Assembly: GCF_038595055.1 (NCBI RefSeq)
Contig: NZ_CP152002.1
Location: forward strand, 2,586,501-2,650,500
Source: Paenibacillus sp. FSL R7-0345
GTDB lineage: Bacteria; Bacillota; Bacilli; Paenibacillales; Paenibacillaceae
Reading direction: 5' to 3'
Length of the DNA: 64,000 bases
The notes under the pieces: generated by a model
Told to the model about the DNA's origin: nothing
Databases searched by the model: none
The model's input: only the letters and a program-made list of their open reading frames with translations
Position numbers and translations under genes: made by a program
Shown here: positions 35,551 through 44,823 of the stretch, piece after piece
Layout: each line of letters starts with the position of its first letter
Numbering within the stretch: position 1 is the first letter of the stretch

Positions 35551-37887
35551 ATGGCGCCGTACAAACGCAAGACACCTGAAGAAATTCTCTATTCCATTTC
35601 ACGCCTGCACCGGGGACGGCTGAAGATTATTATCGGCTCGGTTAGCGGTTCGGGCAAAACCTATCAGATGCTGCATGAAGGAAGGCTGCTGAAGCAGCAG
35701 GGGATCGATGTTGTAATCAGCGCAGTCTCGACCATGCAGCGGGCGGATACAGTAGAGCAGTCCCTTGATCTGGAACGGGTGCCCAGCATCCGCTGGCACA
35801 AGGACGGCAAGGAGCTGAAGGACCTTCCACTGGAGGAACTGATTGAACGGAACCCGGAGGTGGTGCTGGTGGACGGACTTGCACACCGCAACCGCAGCGG
35901 GGCGCGGTTTCAGACAAGGCTGGAGGATATCCGCTATTTACTGGATCACGGAATCAGCGTCATTACAACAATCAATGTGTATGAGCTGGCCGGGGTAGCG
36001 ATGATGATTTATGAAAAGACAGGGCTCCGGGCGGAAGAAACGGTCCCGCTGAACACGCTTGAGCTGGCGGACGAGGTCAGGCTGATCGATGTATCCCCCG
36101 AGACGATTTTAAACCGGATCAATGAAGGGGTGCTGGGCGATGAGCCCGACCCTGCCATATTCCACCGCGGAAACTTAGGGGTACTCCGTGAAATCTCACT
36201 TAGGCTGGTTGCGGAAGGAGTCAACGATTCCCTTGAAAAATACCGGGAGGAGCACGGGCTTATCGGCCCTTCCGGTGCTATAGAGCGGATTCTGGTATCC
36301 GCCCAATACCACTGGAATGGTTCGCTGTATGTGCGGAGGGGGCAGCAGATTGCCAAACGGCTGAACGGGGATTTGCAGGTTGTAACGTTTGTATTGCCCG
36401 ACCAGAAGCTGACGAAGGATCAGCAGGTGTTCAAACGCTCTATTCAAAAGCTGGTGAAAAAGGTGGATGCCAGATTTGATGAGCTTCTGTTACCGCATCT
36501 TCGCAAGCTTCCTTCCATGCTGGTTCGTTACGCAACCCAAAATAATGTGACCCGGATTGTCATGGGGCATTCCAATAAAAACCGCTGGCAGGAATTCTGG
36601 CAGGGCTCCACCGGAAACAGGGTGCTGAGAAGAATCCGCAATATCGATCTGTTTCTGATGGCTGACCGTGCAGAGCAGGAAGGGGAGCGGATTCTTCCCG
36701 TTAAAGCGAAGCCTAAAGGGGCAGCGGATTCATTTCACCGGCTGAGCAGTACAGAAATTGAAAAGAAAATTGAAACCATCCGCCGGGGGACATTCAAAGT
36801 GTATATCGGAGCAGCACCGGGTGTGGGCAAGACCTATAAAATGCTTCAGGAAGGGAATATTCTGCTGAAAAAGGGGATAGATGCGGTGATCGGCCTTCTG
36901 GAAACACATGGCAGAAAGGAGACCATGGAGCAGCTTGGCGGGCTGCCAGTGATTCCGCGGGCCAGAATTAGCTACCAGGCAGCCCTCCTGGAGGAAATGG
37001 ATACTGATGCTATTATCGCCCGTCATCCTGAGGTCGTGCTTGTCGATGAGCTTGCCCACACCAATGTCCCGGGGAGCCGCACTAAGAAGCGGTACGAGGA
37101 TGTAATCCGGCTGCTGGACTGTGGGATTTCCGTGATTACAACCGTCAATGTGCAGCATCTGGAGAGTCTGAATGATGCTGTGGAACAATTAACAGGCGTC
37201 AGGGTCAGGGAAACCGTTCCTGATGCTGTTTTAAAAATGGCTGATGAGGTTGAGCTGATTGACGTCACGCCCAAAATGCTGCAGGAGCGGATGCGGGAAG
37301 GGAAAATTTATGCGCTGGAAAAGGTAAAGCAGGCCTTGGCCTCTTTTTTCAAAATGGGGAATCTCATAGCCTTAAGGGAGCTGGCGCTGCGTGAAATTGC
37401 TGATGACGTGGATGAACGGCTGGAGGCGTGGGATCGTGATATTTCATTGCGGGGGTCCTGGAGCAGGCGTGAAGTGATCTTTGTCTGTGTAGATCTGGGT
37501 CCGCGTTCCGAGAGGCTGATCCGCCGCGGCTTCCGTATCGCCTACCGCCTGAAGGCCGAATGGTTCGTCCATTATGTACATTGCGGTGCACTTAAGACAG
37601 AACAGGAGCAGAAGCGGCTGGAGGCGCTGCGTCATTTAACGGAACGGCTCGGCGGCAAAATGGAGGCAGCTGAAACAAGCCACCGGCGCAGAGTGCACAG
37701 CGATTTGCTTCAAAGAATGAATGAGGTTCAAACCACGCAGCTTATTGTCGGATACGCGCGCAAGCCGCTATGGTATACGCTTTTTAAGGAAAGCGCCGTT
37801 CATTACCTGCTGCGGAATGCCCGGCATATGGATATGCTGATTGTTGCTGATTTTGATCACGATGTGGGGGAGAAGGCGCCTTATTAA
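35551..37887 (+). CDS. KdpD-derived protein: two KdpD sensor + Usp modules, no histidine kinase
   Basis: 778-residue soluble protein made of two head-to-tail copies of the cytoplasmic N-terminal half of KdpD (P-loop sensor about 210 residues, then Usp domain about 140). Module 1: Walker A GSVSGSGKT (29-37), VDGLAH (107-112), Usp to about 375. Module 2: Walker A GAAPGVGKT (420-428), VDELAH (498-503), TVNVQHLESLND, Usp to the end. There are no transmembrane helices, no phospho-acceptor His and no ATPase domain, so it cannot signal like KdpD. Module 1 is degenerate (Glu to Gly at 109; VQH replaced by VYE). It starts 4 bases after kdpC and ends the operon; no kdpE is present in the window. Role probably regulatory, by nucleotide binding or interaction with KdpFABC; this is inference. 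Confidence 0.9.
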   Translation: MAPYKRKTPEEILYSISRLHRGRLKIIIGSVSGSGKTYQMLHEGRLLKQQGIDVVISAVSTMQRADTVEQSLDLERVPSIRWHKDGKELKDLPLEELIERNPEVVLVDGLAHRNRSGARFQTRLEDIRYLLDHGISVITTINVYELAGVAMMIYEKTGLRAEETVPLNTLELADEVRLIDVSPETILNRINEGVLGDEPDPAIFHRGNLGVLREISLRLVAEGVNDSLEKYREEHGLIGPSGAIERILVSAQYHWNGSLYVRRGQQIAKRLNGDLQVVTFVLPDQKLTKDQQVFKRSIQKLVKKVDARFDELLLPHLRKLPSMLVRYATQNNVTRIVMGHSNKNRWQEFWQGSTGNRVLRRIRNIDLFLMADRAEQEGERILPVKAKPKGAADSFHRLSSTEIEKKIETIRRGTFKVYIGAAPGVGKTYKMLQEGNILLKKGIDAVIGLLETHGRKETMEQLGGLPVIPRARISYQAALLEEMDTDAIIARHPEVVLVDELAHTNVPGSRTKKRYEDVIRLLDCGISVITTVNVQHLESLNDAVEQLTGVRVRETVPDAVLKMADEVELIDVTPKMLQERMREGKIYALEKVKQALASFFKMGNLIALRELALREIADDVDERLEAWDRDISLRGSWSRREVIFVCVDLGPRSERLIRRGFRIAYRLKAEWFVHYVHCGALKTEQEQKRLEALRHLTERLGGKMEAAETSHRRRVHSDLLQRMNEVQTTQLIVGYARKPLWYTLFKESAVHYLLRNARHMDMLIVADFDHDVGEKAPY

Positions 37888-37899
37888 AAATCAAAGGAA

Positions 37900-37945
37900 A
37901 TCGCAGCTTTTCAAAGTATCCAGAGTGGCCCAAATGTAATATAAT
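37900..37945 (+). promoter_or_regulatory. Promoter and operator-like motif of the second kinase/regulator operon
   Basis: ATCGCAGCTTT (37900-37910) lies 29 bases before a perfect -10 box TATAAT (37940-37945). The -35 region (GTATCC, 37916-37921) is poor. The same motif at the same distance occurs before the exported GH43 gene and the third importer, so it is a candidate binding site for the response regulator encoded at 37989. Confidence 0.55.
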
Positions 37946-37988
37946 ACTAGCCTAGCTCATAGTTTGGTGCGTGCTCAGGGAGGTTTAT

Positions 37989-39593
37989 ATGATCAGGCTG
38001 CTAATTGTAGAGGATGAAAACAGAACCAGGGAGCTGCTGCGGAATTACATTCCCTGGGAGGAGCTCGGGATCGGCGAGGTCAGGGCAGCACGCAACGGCC
38101 TCGCCGCGCTTGAGCTGACGGCGGAGTGGACGCCGGATATTATTATTTGTGATGTGCGGATGCCCAAGCTGAACGGCATCGAATTCAGCAAGCGTTACAG
38201 GGAGCGGAATCCGCGATGCAAGATCATTTTTCTGAGCGGATTCTCGGATAAGGAATATTTGAAATCGGCCATATTTTTGAAAGCGTTAACATATCTGGAA
38301 AAACCGATCATTCTCGAGGAGGTGCAGGCGGCGGTTGAGGCTGCCGTCCAGCTGTGTACAGAGGAAAGACGGAAGCAGGCGGCGGAGCTTCAGCTGCAGG
38401 CTGAGGTTGACAGAAGTCTGCCCTTTCTCAGACAGGAAATGGTGCGCAAGCTGATTGTCCGGCCGGACTCTCCCCATGTCGGACCGGCCCTGCTCAGCAG
38501 TGAAACCTTTCTGTTACCCCTGAGCGGGCCGTATACGGTGCTCGCAGCAGAGCTGTACTGGAATCCTGCTGACCTTCCGGAGGATCCGCTACCAGTTCAG
38601 GATTCACTGCTGGATGCCATTAACCGCGAGCCGCAGATTCTGGCCTGGCGTGCGATAGCAGGCTTCGATTATGCTAACCGCCTGGTGCTTATTGTCCCGG
38701 GCGAATACCGCAGCTCTTACCGGGAGGGGCGGGAAACAGCCGAGAATCTTGCGGATGTGCTGCTGAAGCTTGCCGGACCGGCCATTGAACTGAAGATTGG
38801 CATCGGCGAACCGGCTGCTTCATTATTGGACATTCCCGCCGCGTACAGGCTTGCTGCAGATGCTTGTGCGCTGCAATATTATTACAGCCAGACGAAGCTT
38901 GTCTTTGCGGATGCCCTGGAACGTCATGAGCCGCTGGAGATGAACCGGGATGAGGTCCGCCGGATGCGCGGGCATCTGCAAAAAGGAGAGGTTGAGGCGG
39001 CGAAGGGCATCTTGCGCCAGTGGACGGAATATGCCGGCTTAAGGATGGACCTTGATATTTTGCGGTTAAAGGATACGTACTTTCAATTTCTGCTTACCGT
39101 TCTGGAATGTGCCGCCCAGCTGGGCGTTGCAGAGCTGTCTGAAGATGCGGAGCGCAGATACATGTGGAAGGAGCTGGACCGCCTATCGAGCCTTAAGGGG
39201 CTGGAGCAATATGTGCTGACTTTTCTGGAGCTGCTTCAGGAGCAGCCGGATGGGGAGCATGCGGCGGGGGCCGGGAAAATGCGGGAGATTATCCGGTTTA
39301 TCCATTCCCATTTTCACGAAAAAGGGTTTACAATCAGGGATATCGCCGAGCATGTCCAGCTGAGTGAAACGTACCTGTGCGCCTTCTTCAAGAAGCAGCG
39401 GGGGCAGACGGTCAAGGAATTCATCACCGAAACCAAAATGAGCAAAGCGAAGGAACGGTTGCGTGAGCCCAATGTGAAGCTGCTTGAGATTGCACTGGAC
39501 CTCGGATTCACGGACGCCAATTATTTTACTACCTTTTTCAAACGCTGTGAGGGCTGTACGCCGAGTGAATACAGGGAGCGTGCCATGAAATGA
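37989..39593 (+). CDS. Response regulator with AraC-type DNA-binding domain (YesN family)
   Basis: 534-residue transcription factor. The receiver domain has VEDENRT, phospho-acceptor Asp55 (ICDVRMP) and switch Lys in YLEKPI. A middle linker region spans about 130-420 and a C-terminal AraC double helix-turn-helix starts near 430 (FTIRDIAEHVQLSETYLCAFFKK, then LLEIALDLGFTDANYFTTFFKR). ATG 37989 follows AGGGAGG. The stop overlaps the kinase start (ATGAAATGA). It is expected to control its own operon, the exported GH43 gene and the importer at 44.8 kb through the ATCGCAGCTTT motif. Confidence 0.93.
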   Translation: MIRLLIVEDENRTRELLRNYIPWEELGIGEVRAARNGLAALELTAEWTPDIIICDVRMPKLNGIEFSKRYRERNPRCKIIFLSGFSDKEYLKSAIFLKALTYLEKPIILEEVQAAVEAAVQLCTEERRKQAAELQLQAEVDRSLPFLRQEMVRKLIVRPDSPHVGPALLSSETFLLPLSGPYTVLAAELYWNPADLPEDPLPVQDSLLDAINREPQILAWRAIAGFDYANRLVLIVPGEYRSSYREGRETAENLADVLLKLAGPAIELKIGIGEPAASLLDIPAAYRLAADACALQYYYSQTKLVFADALERHEPLEMNRDEVRRMRGHLQKGEVEAAKGILRQWTEYAGLRMDLDILRLKDTYFQFLLTVLECAAQLGVAELSEDAERRYMWKELDRLSSLKGLEQYVLTFLELLQEQPDGEHAAGAGKMREIIRFIHSHFHEKGFTIRDIAEHVQLSETYLCAFFKKQRGQTVKEFITETKMSKAKERLREPNVKLLEIALDLGFTDANYFTTFFKRCEGCTPSEYRERAMK

Positions 39594-41395
39594 AGAAAAG
39601 AATCCGGTTCGCCAATCTCAGCATCCGTTACAAGCTTTTTGCGACCTATCTGCTTGTTATTGCGATTCCGTTTCTATTGCTTCTGTTCATCCATTTAAAT
39701 CTCACCCAGCAGGAGAACAAGGAAGCGGCAGTGTACTCCTCGCGTAAAATGCTTGATGAAACAAAGTCCTACCTGGAATACAAGTCTCAGGCAATTACCG
39801 AGGTGCTCAATTTCATCTCCTTCAACTCACTGCTGCAGACCAGTGTCTCCGCTGACTCCCGGCAGTTTGAGGATGTTAACCAGTGGCATATGGAAGCGCT
39901 GCGGTTATCCCGGCTTGTCAATCAGTTCCGTTATAATGAAGATATTATTTCCATCCAGGTCTATATGAAGGACGGCCTGGCCGGTGCTACAGAAAATACG
40001 GACTTCCTGAATATGAGAAATTACAGGCAGACGGCCTGGCTGCAGCGCTTCACTGCGGAAAAGTCCGCCTTTATGTGGCTGCCCTCTGCTGATGTTGACG
40101 CGGAGTCTGGCGGAGGCGAGCTGTCCATCCTGCGCAAAATCCCGAGTGCTAATAACATTAGAGAGTTTGACGGCATTGTCCGTGCCAGAGTGCATGGCGA
40201 GGCGATGCACTCTGTGCTGGATCACGCGATTCTGACTCCGGGGACTTCTGCGCTTTTGTTCAACGAACAGGGGGAGCTGATCAGCCGGGCCGATTCCGGC
40301 CGGGATCTGCAGTATCCGGTTCAGGAGATCAATGCGCTCCTGTCAGCCGGGGAGGAGACCAGCTATTACGACGAGAATTACTCCTTTAACGGACAACGTC
40401 ATCTCCTGGGCTTGCAGCACATTCCGAATACGTCGATGACGGTTGCACTGATCGTCCCCTATACGGATATTCTGGAGTCAAGCACCAAAGCGCGCAACCG
40501 GATCATTTCCATCTTTCTGCTGGTCATTCCGCTGATGCTTCCGCTTTCCTTTTTTGTGTCGGCATCGGCAACCAAACGGATCAGGCAGCTGATTCTGCAT
40601 GTGCGCAAGGTCAAAAACGGCAAGTTTCAGCTCGCTCCGCTTCCGGCCAACGAAGATGAAATCGGCGAGCTTACCCATAATTTTAATATGATGGTCAATA
40701 ACATGACCGGTCTGATAGAGGAGACCTATTCTCTCGGCAGGGAAGTCAAGAACAAAGAACTTAATGCGCTGCAGGCACAGATTAACCCGCATTTTCTGTA
40801 CAACACGCTCGATCTGATCAATGTAATGGCCATCGAGTCGGGCTCACGGGAAATCAAGCGCGTCGTAGACGAGCTAGCCGTGTTCTATAAGCTCAGCCTG
40901 AGTAACGGAAAAGAGTATGTGACGCTGGAGAGTGAGCTGCAGCATATAGAGGCATATGTACGGATTCAGAATATGCGCTTCGGCAACGGAATTGCCCTGG
41001 TGCTTGAGGTCCCGCATGAACTGTACGAATGCGAGCTGCCCAAGATCGTCCTCCAGCCGCTCGTGGAGAATGCCATTCTTCACGGCATCATGGAAAAGGA
41101 GGAGGAAGCGGGTACCATCCGAATCACTGCCTCAGCCGATAAAGGCGATGTACGCATTGAAGTTATTGACGATGGAGTAGGGATGGACGCAGCAGCCTTG
41201 TCGGCTATTTTCCAGGAGAAAAGCGGAGGCGGGAGCAAGGGCGGAGGTTACGGGGTACGCAATATTGAAGAACGGCTAAAGCTGTCCTACGGGGTGATGT
41301 ACGGGATTACCTTTGCGAGTACTCCGGGAAGCGGGACCCGTGTGTCCATGCGTGTACCTGACCGCAGAACCGGCACCGGCTTCTATTCCGCATAG
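39590..41395 (+). CDS. Sensor histidine kinase, YesM family
   Basis: 601-residue membrane kinase. First transmembrane helix near 18-40 (LFATYLLVIAIPFLLLLFI), Cache-like extracellular domain to about 300, second helix (IISIFLLVIPLMLPLSFFV), HAMP near 325-375, phospho-acceptor His401 (QINPHFLYNT), N-box LQPLVENAILHG and G-boxes DDGVGMD and GGYGVRNIEERL. Overlaps the regulator gene by four bases. The following gene encodes a binding-protein paralogue without a lipobox, which may present ligand to this sensor. Confidence 0.93.
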   Translation: MKKRIRFANLSIRYKLFATYLLVIAIPFLLLLFIHLNLTQQENKEAAVYSSRKMLDETKSYLEYKSQAITEVLNFISFNSLLQTSVSADSRQFEDVNQWHMEALRLSRLVNQFRYNEDIISIQVYMKDGLAGATENTDFLNMRNYRQTAWLQRFTAEKSAFMWLPSADVDAESGGGELSILRKIPSANNIREFDGIVRARVHGEAMHSVLDHAILTPGTSALLFNEQGELISRADSGRDLQYPVQEINALLSAGEETSYYDENYSFNGQRHLLGLQHIPNTSMTVALIVPYTDILESSTKARNRIISIFLLVIPLMLPLSFFVSASATKRIRQLILHVRKVKNGKFQLAPLPANEDEIGELTHNFNMMVNNMTGLIEETYSLGREVKNKELNALQAQINPHFLYNTLDLINVMAIESGSREIKRVVDELAVFYKLSLSNGKEYVTLESELQHIEAYVRIQNMRFGNGIALVLEVPHELYECELPKIVLQPLVENAILHGIMEKEEEAGTIRITASADKGDVRIEVIDDGVGMDAAALSAIFQEKSGGGSKGGGYGVRNIEERLKLSYGVMYGITFASTPGSGTRVSMRVPDRRTGTGFYSA

Positions 41396-41439
41396 CATGC
41401 AACTGACTGAGGGCGATTACAGCATTGGAGGTTAGTCCA

Positions 41440-43020
41440 TTGAGGAGGGTTATATTCGGCTGCATATCCGTGCTGATGCTGGCAGCCGCAGTGCTGGTCT
41501 GGCTGGGCGGTGCGTTCAGGCACAGCGGCACGGAGGCAGAAGGAACTGTGCCGGCATCTGCTTCAGACCCGGCCTACAAGAATGAAGTGAAGCTGACCGG
41601 CTACCTGATCGGCGAAGCGCCTCCGGGCTTGCCGGAGGTGCTTCGTGCGCTTAATGACAAGCTGAAGCAGGATATCAATGCCACACTGGAGCTGAATTAT
41701 ATCGCCTGGGACGAGCTGGCCTCCAGATATTCACTGCTGCTTGAATCCGGAGAGAATATTGATTTCATATTCGCTGCCGACTGGTCCTCCTACACCGCCG
41801 AAGCGTCAAGAGGAGCATTTATGCCGCTCAGCAAGGAGCTGCTGCGTACGTACATGCCCCGTCACATGGCGCTGATGCCGGAAGAAGCATGGCGGGCGTC
41901 GCTGGTGAACGGCCAGTCTTATATGATCCCTACCGCTGTACAGGAACGCAAGATCAATCTGGCCTTATTCCGCAAGGATGTGATGGCAAAGGCCGGGCTC
42001 AGAGAAATTACTGCCTTTTCCGAGATTGAGCCGTATCTGGCCGTAATCAAAAATAGCTACCCGGGTATGATCCCCCTTAACCTGGATTCACAATTCGACC
42101 TGTCAACGCCTTACGGCTATTTATTGGCTGAACAGACAGGCTGGCCGGGCGCTCCTATAGACTCCGGAGATCCGTCCGCGCAGGGCATAGTCGGCGATAT
42201 GGACGATCATTCAGGTGAGCTGTGGTCCATGGTTGAGGAGCCGATGCTCAGTATCCAAAAGAAGGCGGCTCGTACAATGAAGGACTGGTACGATAAAGGA
42301 TACGTCAACAGAAACCCGTTTGCCAATCAGGTGCGGTCCAAACAGAGTTTCTGTTACGGGAAATCCGGTATAGCCTTCGGCAATACTAATGATCTGGCAC
42401 AGGTGTTTACACTTTGCAAGGAAAAGGGGATCGAGGTGTATCCATTCCCCATGCTGTATCCCTCCGGTACAACGAGCCAGTCCTCCTGGCTGAATAACGG
42501 AGTGGCGATCAGCGCGAACTCCAGACATCCGGAGCGGGCGCTGCAGGCCCTTGACCTGATAATGGAAGAGCCCTCGTATGCTTTTTTGGCTTACTATGGA
42601 ATTGAAGGACGGAATTATAAGATTCAGAGTGACGGCAGGATTGGACTGCCGGAAGGCGTGAGTGCCGAGAGTAATTCTTATCCGCCAGATGCCTCGGGCT
42701 TCTGGTTTGTGAACAAGCAGCTGTTTCCTCCGATGGCGGTATGGACGGACAGCTATGCAGAGATGAGGGGGCGGATCGACGGTTATCTGAAACCGACGAT
42801 CTACCTGGGCTTTCTGTTTAATTCCGGAAATGTCAAAACCGAAATTGCCAATCTGAAAAGTGTCTCGATCGAGTACGCCCAGCCGATTTATATCGGAGCG
42901 GTGGAGGATGTGGATGCTGCCTTTGCCACGCTTGCCGTAAAGCTTAAAGCAGCAGGCATCGACAAGGTAAAAGCAGAGGTAAAGCAGCAGGCAGCAGTAT
43001 TTTTAGAGGGGAAACAATAG
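41440..43020 (+). CDS. Membrane-anchored solute-binding protein paralogue, possible sensor partner
   Basis: 526-residue binding-protein fold (KLTGYLIGEAPPGLPEVLRAL, DFIFAADWSSY, QSYMIPTAVQERK, FFNSGNVKTEIANL-type C-terminal domain), clearly paralogous to the lipoprotein at 46801. It differs in its N-terminus: the hydrophobic segment (VIFGCISVLMLAAAVLVWLGG) lacks a lipobox cysteine before the mature domain, so the protein is probably anchored by an uncleaved helix or released. TTG 41440 is preferred because GGAGGT at 41427-41432 is then well placed; TTG 41425 precedes that site. It is in the kinase/regulator operon, not the importer operon, suggesting a signalling rather than transport role (inference). 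Confidence 0.82.
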   Translation: MRRVIFGCISVLMLAAAVLVWLGGAFRHSGTEAEGTVPASASDPAYKNEVKLTGYLIGEAPPGLPEVLRALNDKLKQDINATLELNYIAWDELASRYSLLLESGENIDFIFAADWSSYTAEASRGAFMPLSKELLRTYMPRHMALMPEEAWRASLVNGQSYMIPTAVQERKINLALFRKDVMAKAGLREITAFSEIEPYLAVIKNSYPGMIPLNLDSQFDLSTPYGYLLAEQTGWPGAPIDSGDPSAQGIVGDMDDHSGELWSMVEEPMLSIQKKAARTMKDWYDKGYVNRNPFANQVRSKQSFCYGKSGIAFGNTNDLAQVFTLCKEKGIEVYPFPMLYPSGTTSQSSWLNNGVAISANSRHPERALQALDLIMEEPSYAFLAYYGIEGRNYKIQSDGRIGLPEGVSAESNSYPPDASGFWFVNKQLFPPMAVWTDSYAEMRGRIDGYLKPTIYLGFLFNSGNVKTEIANLKSVSIEYAQPIYIGAVEDVDAAFATLAVKLKAAGIDKVKAEVKQQAAVFLEGKQ

Positions 43021-43033
43021 GATTTAAAACAAA

Positions 43034-43080
43034 ATCGCAGCTTTACTTACTGTTACCGGGAATCAGCTTCCTTATATAAT
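43034..43080 (+). promoter_or_regulatory. Promoter and operator-like motif of the exported GH43 gene
   Basis: ATCGCAGCTTT (43034-43044) is 30 bases before TATAAT (43075-43080). GTTACC (43052-43057) occupies the -35 position with a 17-base spacer and poorly matches consensus. Same arrangement as at 37900 and 44732. Confidence 0.6.
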
Positions 43081-43123
43081 GGGTGCGAATTAGCATAATC
43101 CATTTGAGGAAGGGTGTATGTAA

Positions 43124-44641
43124 ATGAAGAAGGGCAAGCTGTTCATTATGTTTCAATGGGCATTGGTTGTTCTGATTACCGTATTTGCCTTCGGGCCGCT
43201 TCCGGCCAAGGCTGCAGCCGGAACGATTACCAACGACGTATTCTGGAAGGATACGGCTGGAAATCCGATTTATTCTCAGGGGGGCAACATACTCAAGGTA
43301 GGCAGTACGTACTACTGGTATGGTGTCAAATATAACGGGGCCGTTTCCTACTATAACAATCCAAGCGCCAAAAACAGTGATACCAGCTTTGCGGCGGTGA
43401 CCTGCTACTCCTCAACCGATCTGGTGAACTGGACATTCCGCGGCAATGTTATTACAGCGGGTGCCGAAGGGACAACCTGGGACCCCGATTGGCTGGGCCG
43501 GCTGGGTGTCGTTTATAACACCAACACCCAGAAGTATGTGTTAATCACCCAGTACGCCGGGCCCGAGGGCAGCGGTGTGGCCTTTGCCACCAGCAGCACC
43601 CCGACCGGAGCCTTTGCCTTTCATCATGTACAGACCTCCATTACCAATGTGGTTAACAATCTCCCCGGAGACCAGTCCACCTTCGTTGATGATAACGGAA
43701 AAGCGTACCTGGTCTTCAGCAACGCGAGCGGGCGGTCACGGACCTATGTGTCAGAGCTGCGGGCTTCCGACTATCTGAACATTGAACCGGCAACCCAGGT
43801 GTTTCAGAGCACGTTAGGAGGACGGGAAGGCAATGCCATGTTCAAGTACAACGGCAGATATTACATCGCTTCCTCCGACCTGCACGGCTGGAATGCCTCT
43901 CACGCATATGTCATTTCGTCTACCAGTATAACCGGTCCGTATTCGGCGGAATCCATAATGGCCAATTCGGAAAAAGATTACTCGCATGTGTCGCAGACCG
44001 GTTTTTTCATCCATGTGCAGGGAAGTTCCGGGACGACCATCCTGTTCGCCGGTGACCGCTGGAGTGACTTCGCCGGCAACGGGCTCGGCTATAACCAGTG
44101 GATGCCGTTGTCTTTTAACGGTACGGAGCCAGTGCTGAATTCCCTGAGCAAATTCAATCTGGATGCAGCAGCCGGTACGTGGAGTGTTGCCGCAGGGAAC
44201 AACTACATTATGAATCCGAGCTACGAGGCGGACCGGATTACGCTCAACACATTAACCGGCTGGTCCAACTGGAAAAATACGACGGCTGATCCCAACTCCA
44301 ATATATCGCCCGGACGTACCGGACGTTATTCGATGACACAGTATAGTGATACCGCTTACAGCGCCAGCATGTACCAGAATGTATCAGGCCTGCCTAACGG
44401 GACGTATACCTTGAAGGCCTGGGTCAAGAGCGGCGGAGGCCAGCAGACAGCCCAGATTTTTGTCAAAAATTACGGCGGAGCCGAAAAAAATGCGGCGGTC
44501 AATACGGTGATGAATAACTGGACCGAGATTACGATTCCCGACATTGCAGTAACAAACGGCAGCGCACAAATCGGCGTATACAGTGTTGCGAATGCAGGCA
44601 ACTGGCTGCGTGTGGACGACTGGTCGTTAACGAAAAACTGA
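43124..44641 (+). CDS. Secreted GH43 enzyme (exo-beta-1,3-galactanase-like) with C-terminal carbohydrate-binding domain
   Basis: 505 residues with a Sec signal peptide (about 1-30, ending AKAAAG). The GH43 propeller spans about 35-360 (NILKVGSTYYWYGV, SSTDLVNWTFRG, GDQSTFVDDNGKAYLVFS, GREGNAMFKYNGRYY, GYNQWMPLSFNG), arranged as in subfamily 24 exo-beta-1,3-galactanases. Subfamily 24 does not show the classical N-terminal base Asp, in line with what is seen here. The last 145 residues (NPSYEADRITLNTLTGWSNW, LPNGTYTLKAWVKSGGG, LRVDDWSLTKN) form a beta-sandwich carbohydrate-binding module. ATG 43124 follows GAGGAAGG. It probably trims arabinogalactan outside the cell for the importer encoded downstream. 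Confidence 0.82.
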   Translation: MKKGKLFIMFQWALVVLITVFAFGPLPAKAAAGTITNDVFWKDTAGNPIYSQGGNILKVGSTYYWYGVKYNGAVSYYNNPSAKNSDTSFAAVTCYSSTDLVNWTFRGNVITAGAEGTTWDPDWLGRLGVVYNTNTQKYVLITQYAGPEGSGVAFATSSTPTGAFAFHHVQTSITNVVNNLPGDQSTFVDDNGKAYLVFSNASGRSRTYVSELRASDYLNIEPATQVFQSTLGGREGNAMFKYNGRYYIASSDLHGWNASHAYVISSTSITGPYSAESIMANSEKDYSHVSQTGFFIHVQGSSGTTILFAGDRWSDFAGNGLGYNQWMPLSFNGTEPVLNSLSKFNLDAAAGTWSVAAGNNYIMNPSYEADRITLNTLTGWSNWKNTTADPNSNISPGRTGRYSMTQYSDTAYSASMYQNVSGLPNGTYTLKAWVKSGGGQQTAQIFVKNYGGAEKNAAVNTVMNNWTEITIPDIAVTNGSAQIGVYSVANAGNWLRVDDWSLTKN

Positions 44642-44652
44642 ATATTCCAAGT

Positions 44653-44692
44653 AAAGCAGCCGGCGGAGCATGTCACCGCCGGCTGCTTTTTT
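44653..44692 (+). terminator. Strong rho-independent terminator
   Basis: Perfect 14-bp GC-rich stem (AAAGCAGCCGGCGG at 44653-44666, CCGCCGGCTGCTTT at 44676-44689) and a six-base T-run, 11 bases after the GH43 stop. Confidence 0.93.
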
Positions 44693-44731
44693 GCGTGTAA
44701 AATCCTTTACCAGCTTAAGTTTTCGAAGGTT

Positions 44732-44778
44732 ATCGTAGCTTTGGCTCGTTACTGGCAGGGGGGCTGCTCTTTTACAAT
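44732..44778 (+). promoter_or_regulatory. Promoter and operator-like motif of the third importer operon
   Basis: ATCGTAGCTTT (44732-44742) is 30 bases before TACAAT (44773-44778); GTTACT (44748-44753) lies between them near the -35 position. One base differs from the motif at 37900 and 43034. The strong upstream terminator shows this is an independent transcription unit. Confidence 0.55.
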
Positions 44779-44823
44779 AAAAGAGGAGAGAGGCTAACAG
44801 AAACTAGACGGAAGGTGATCAAT

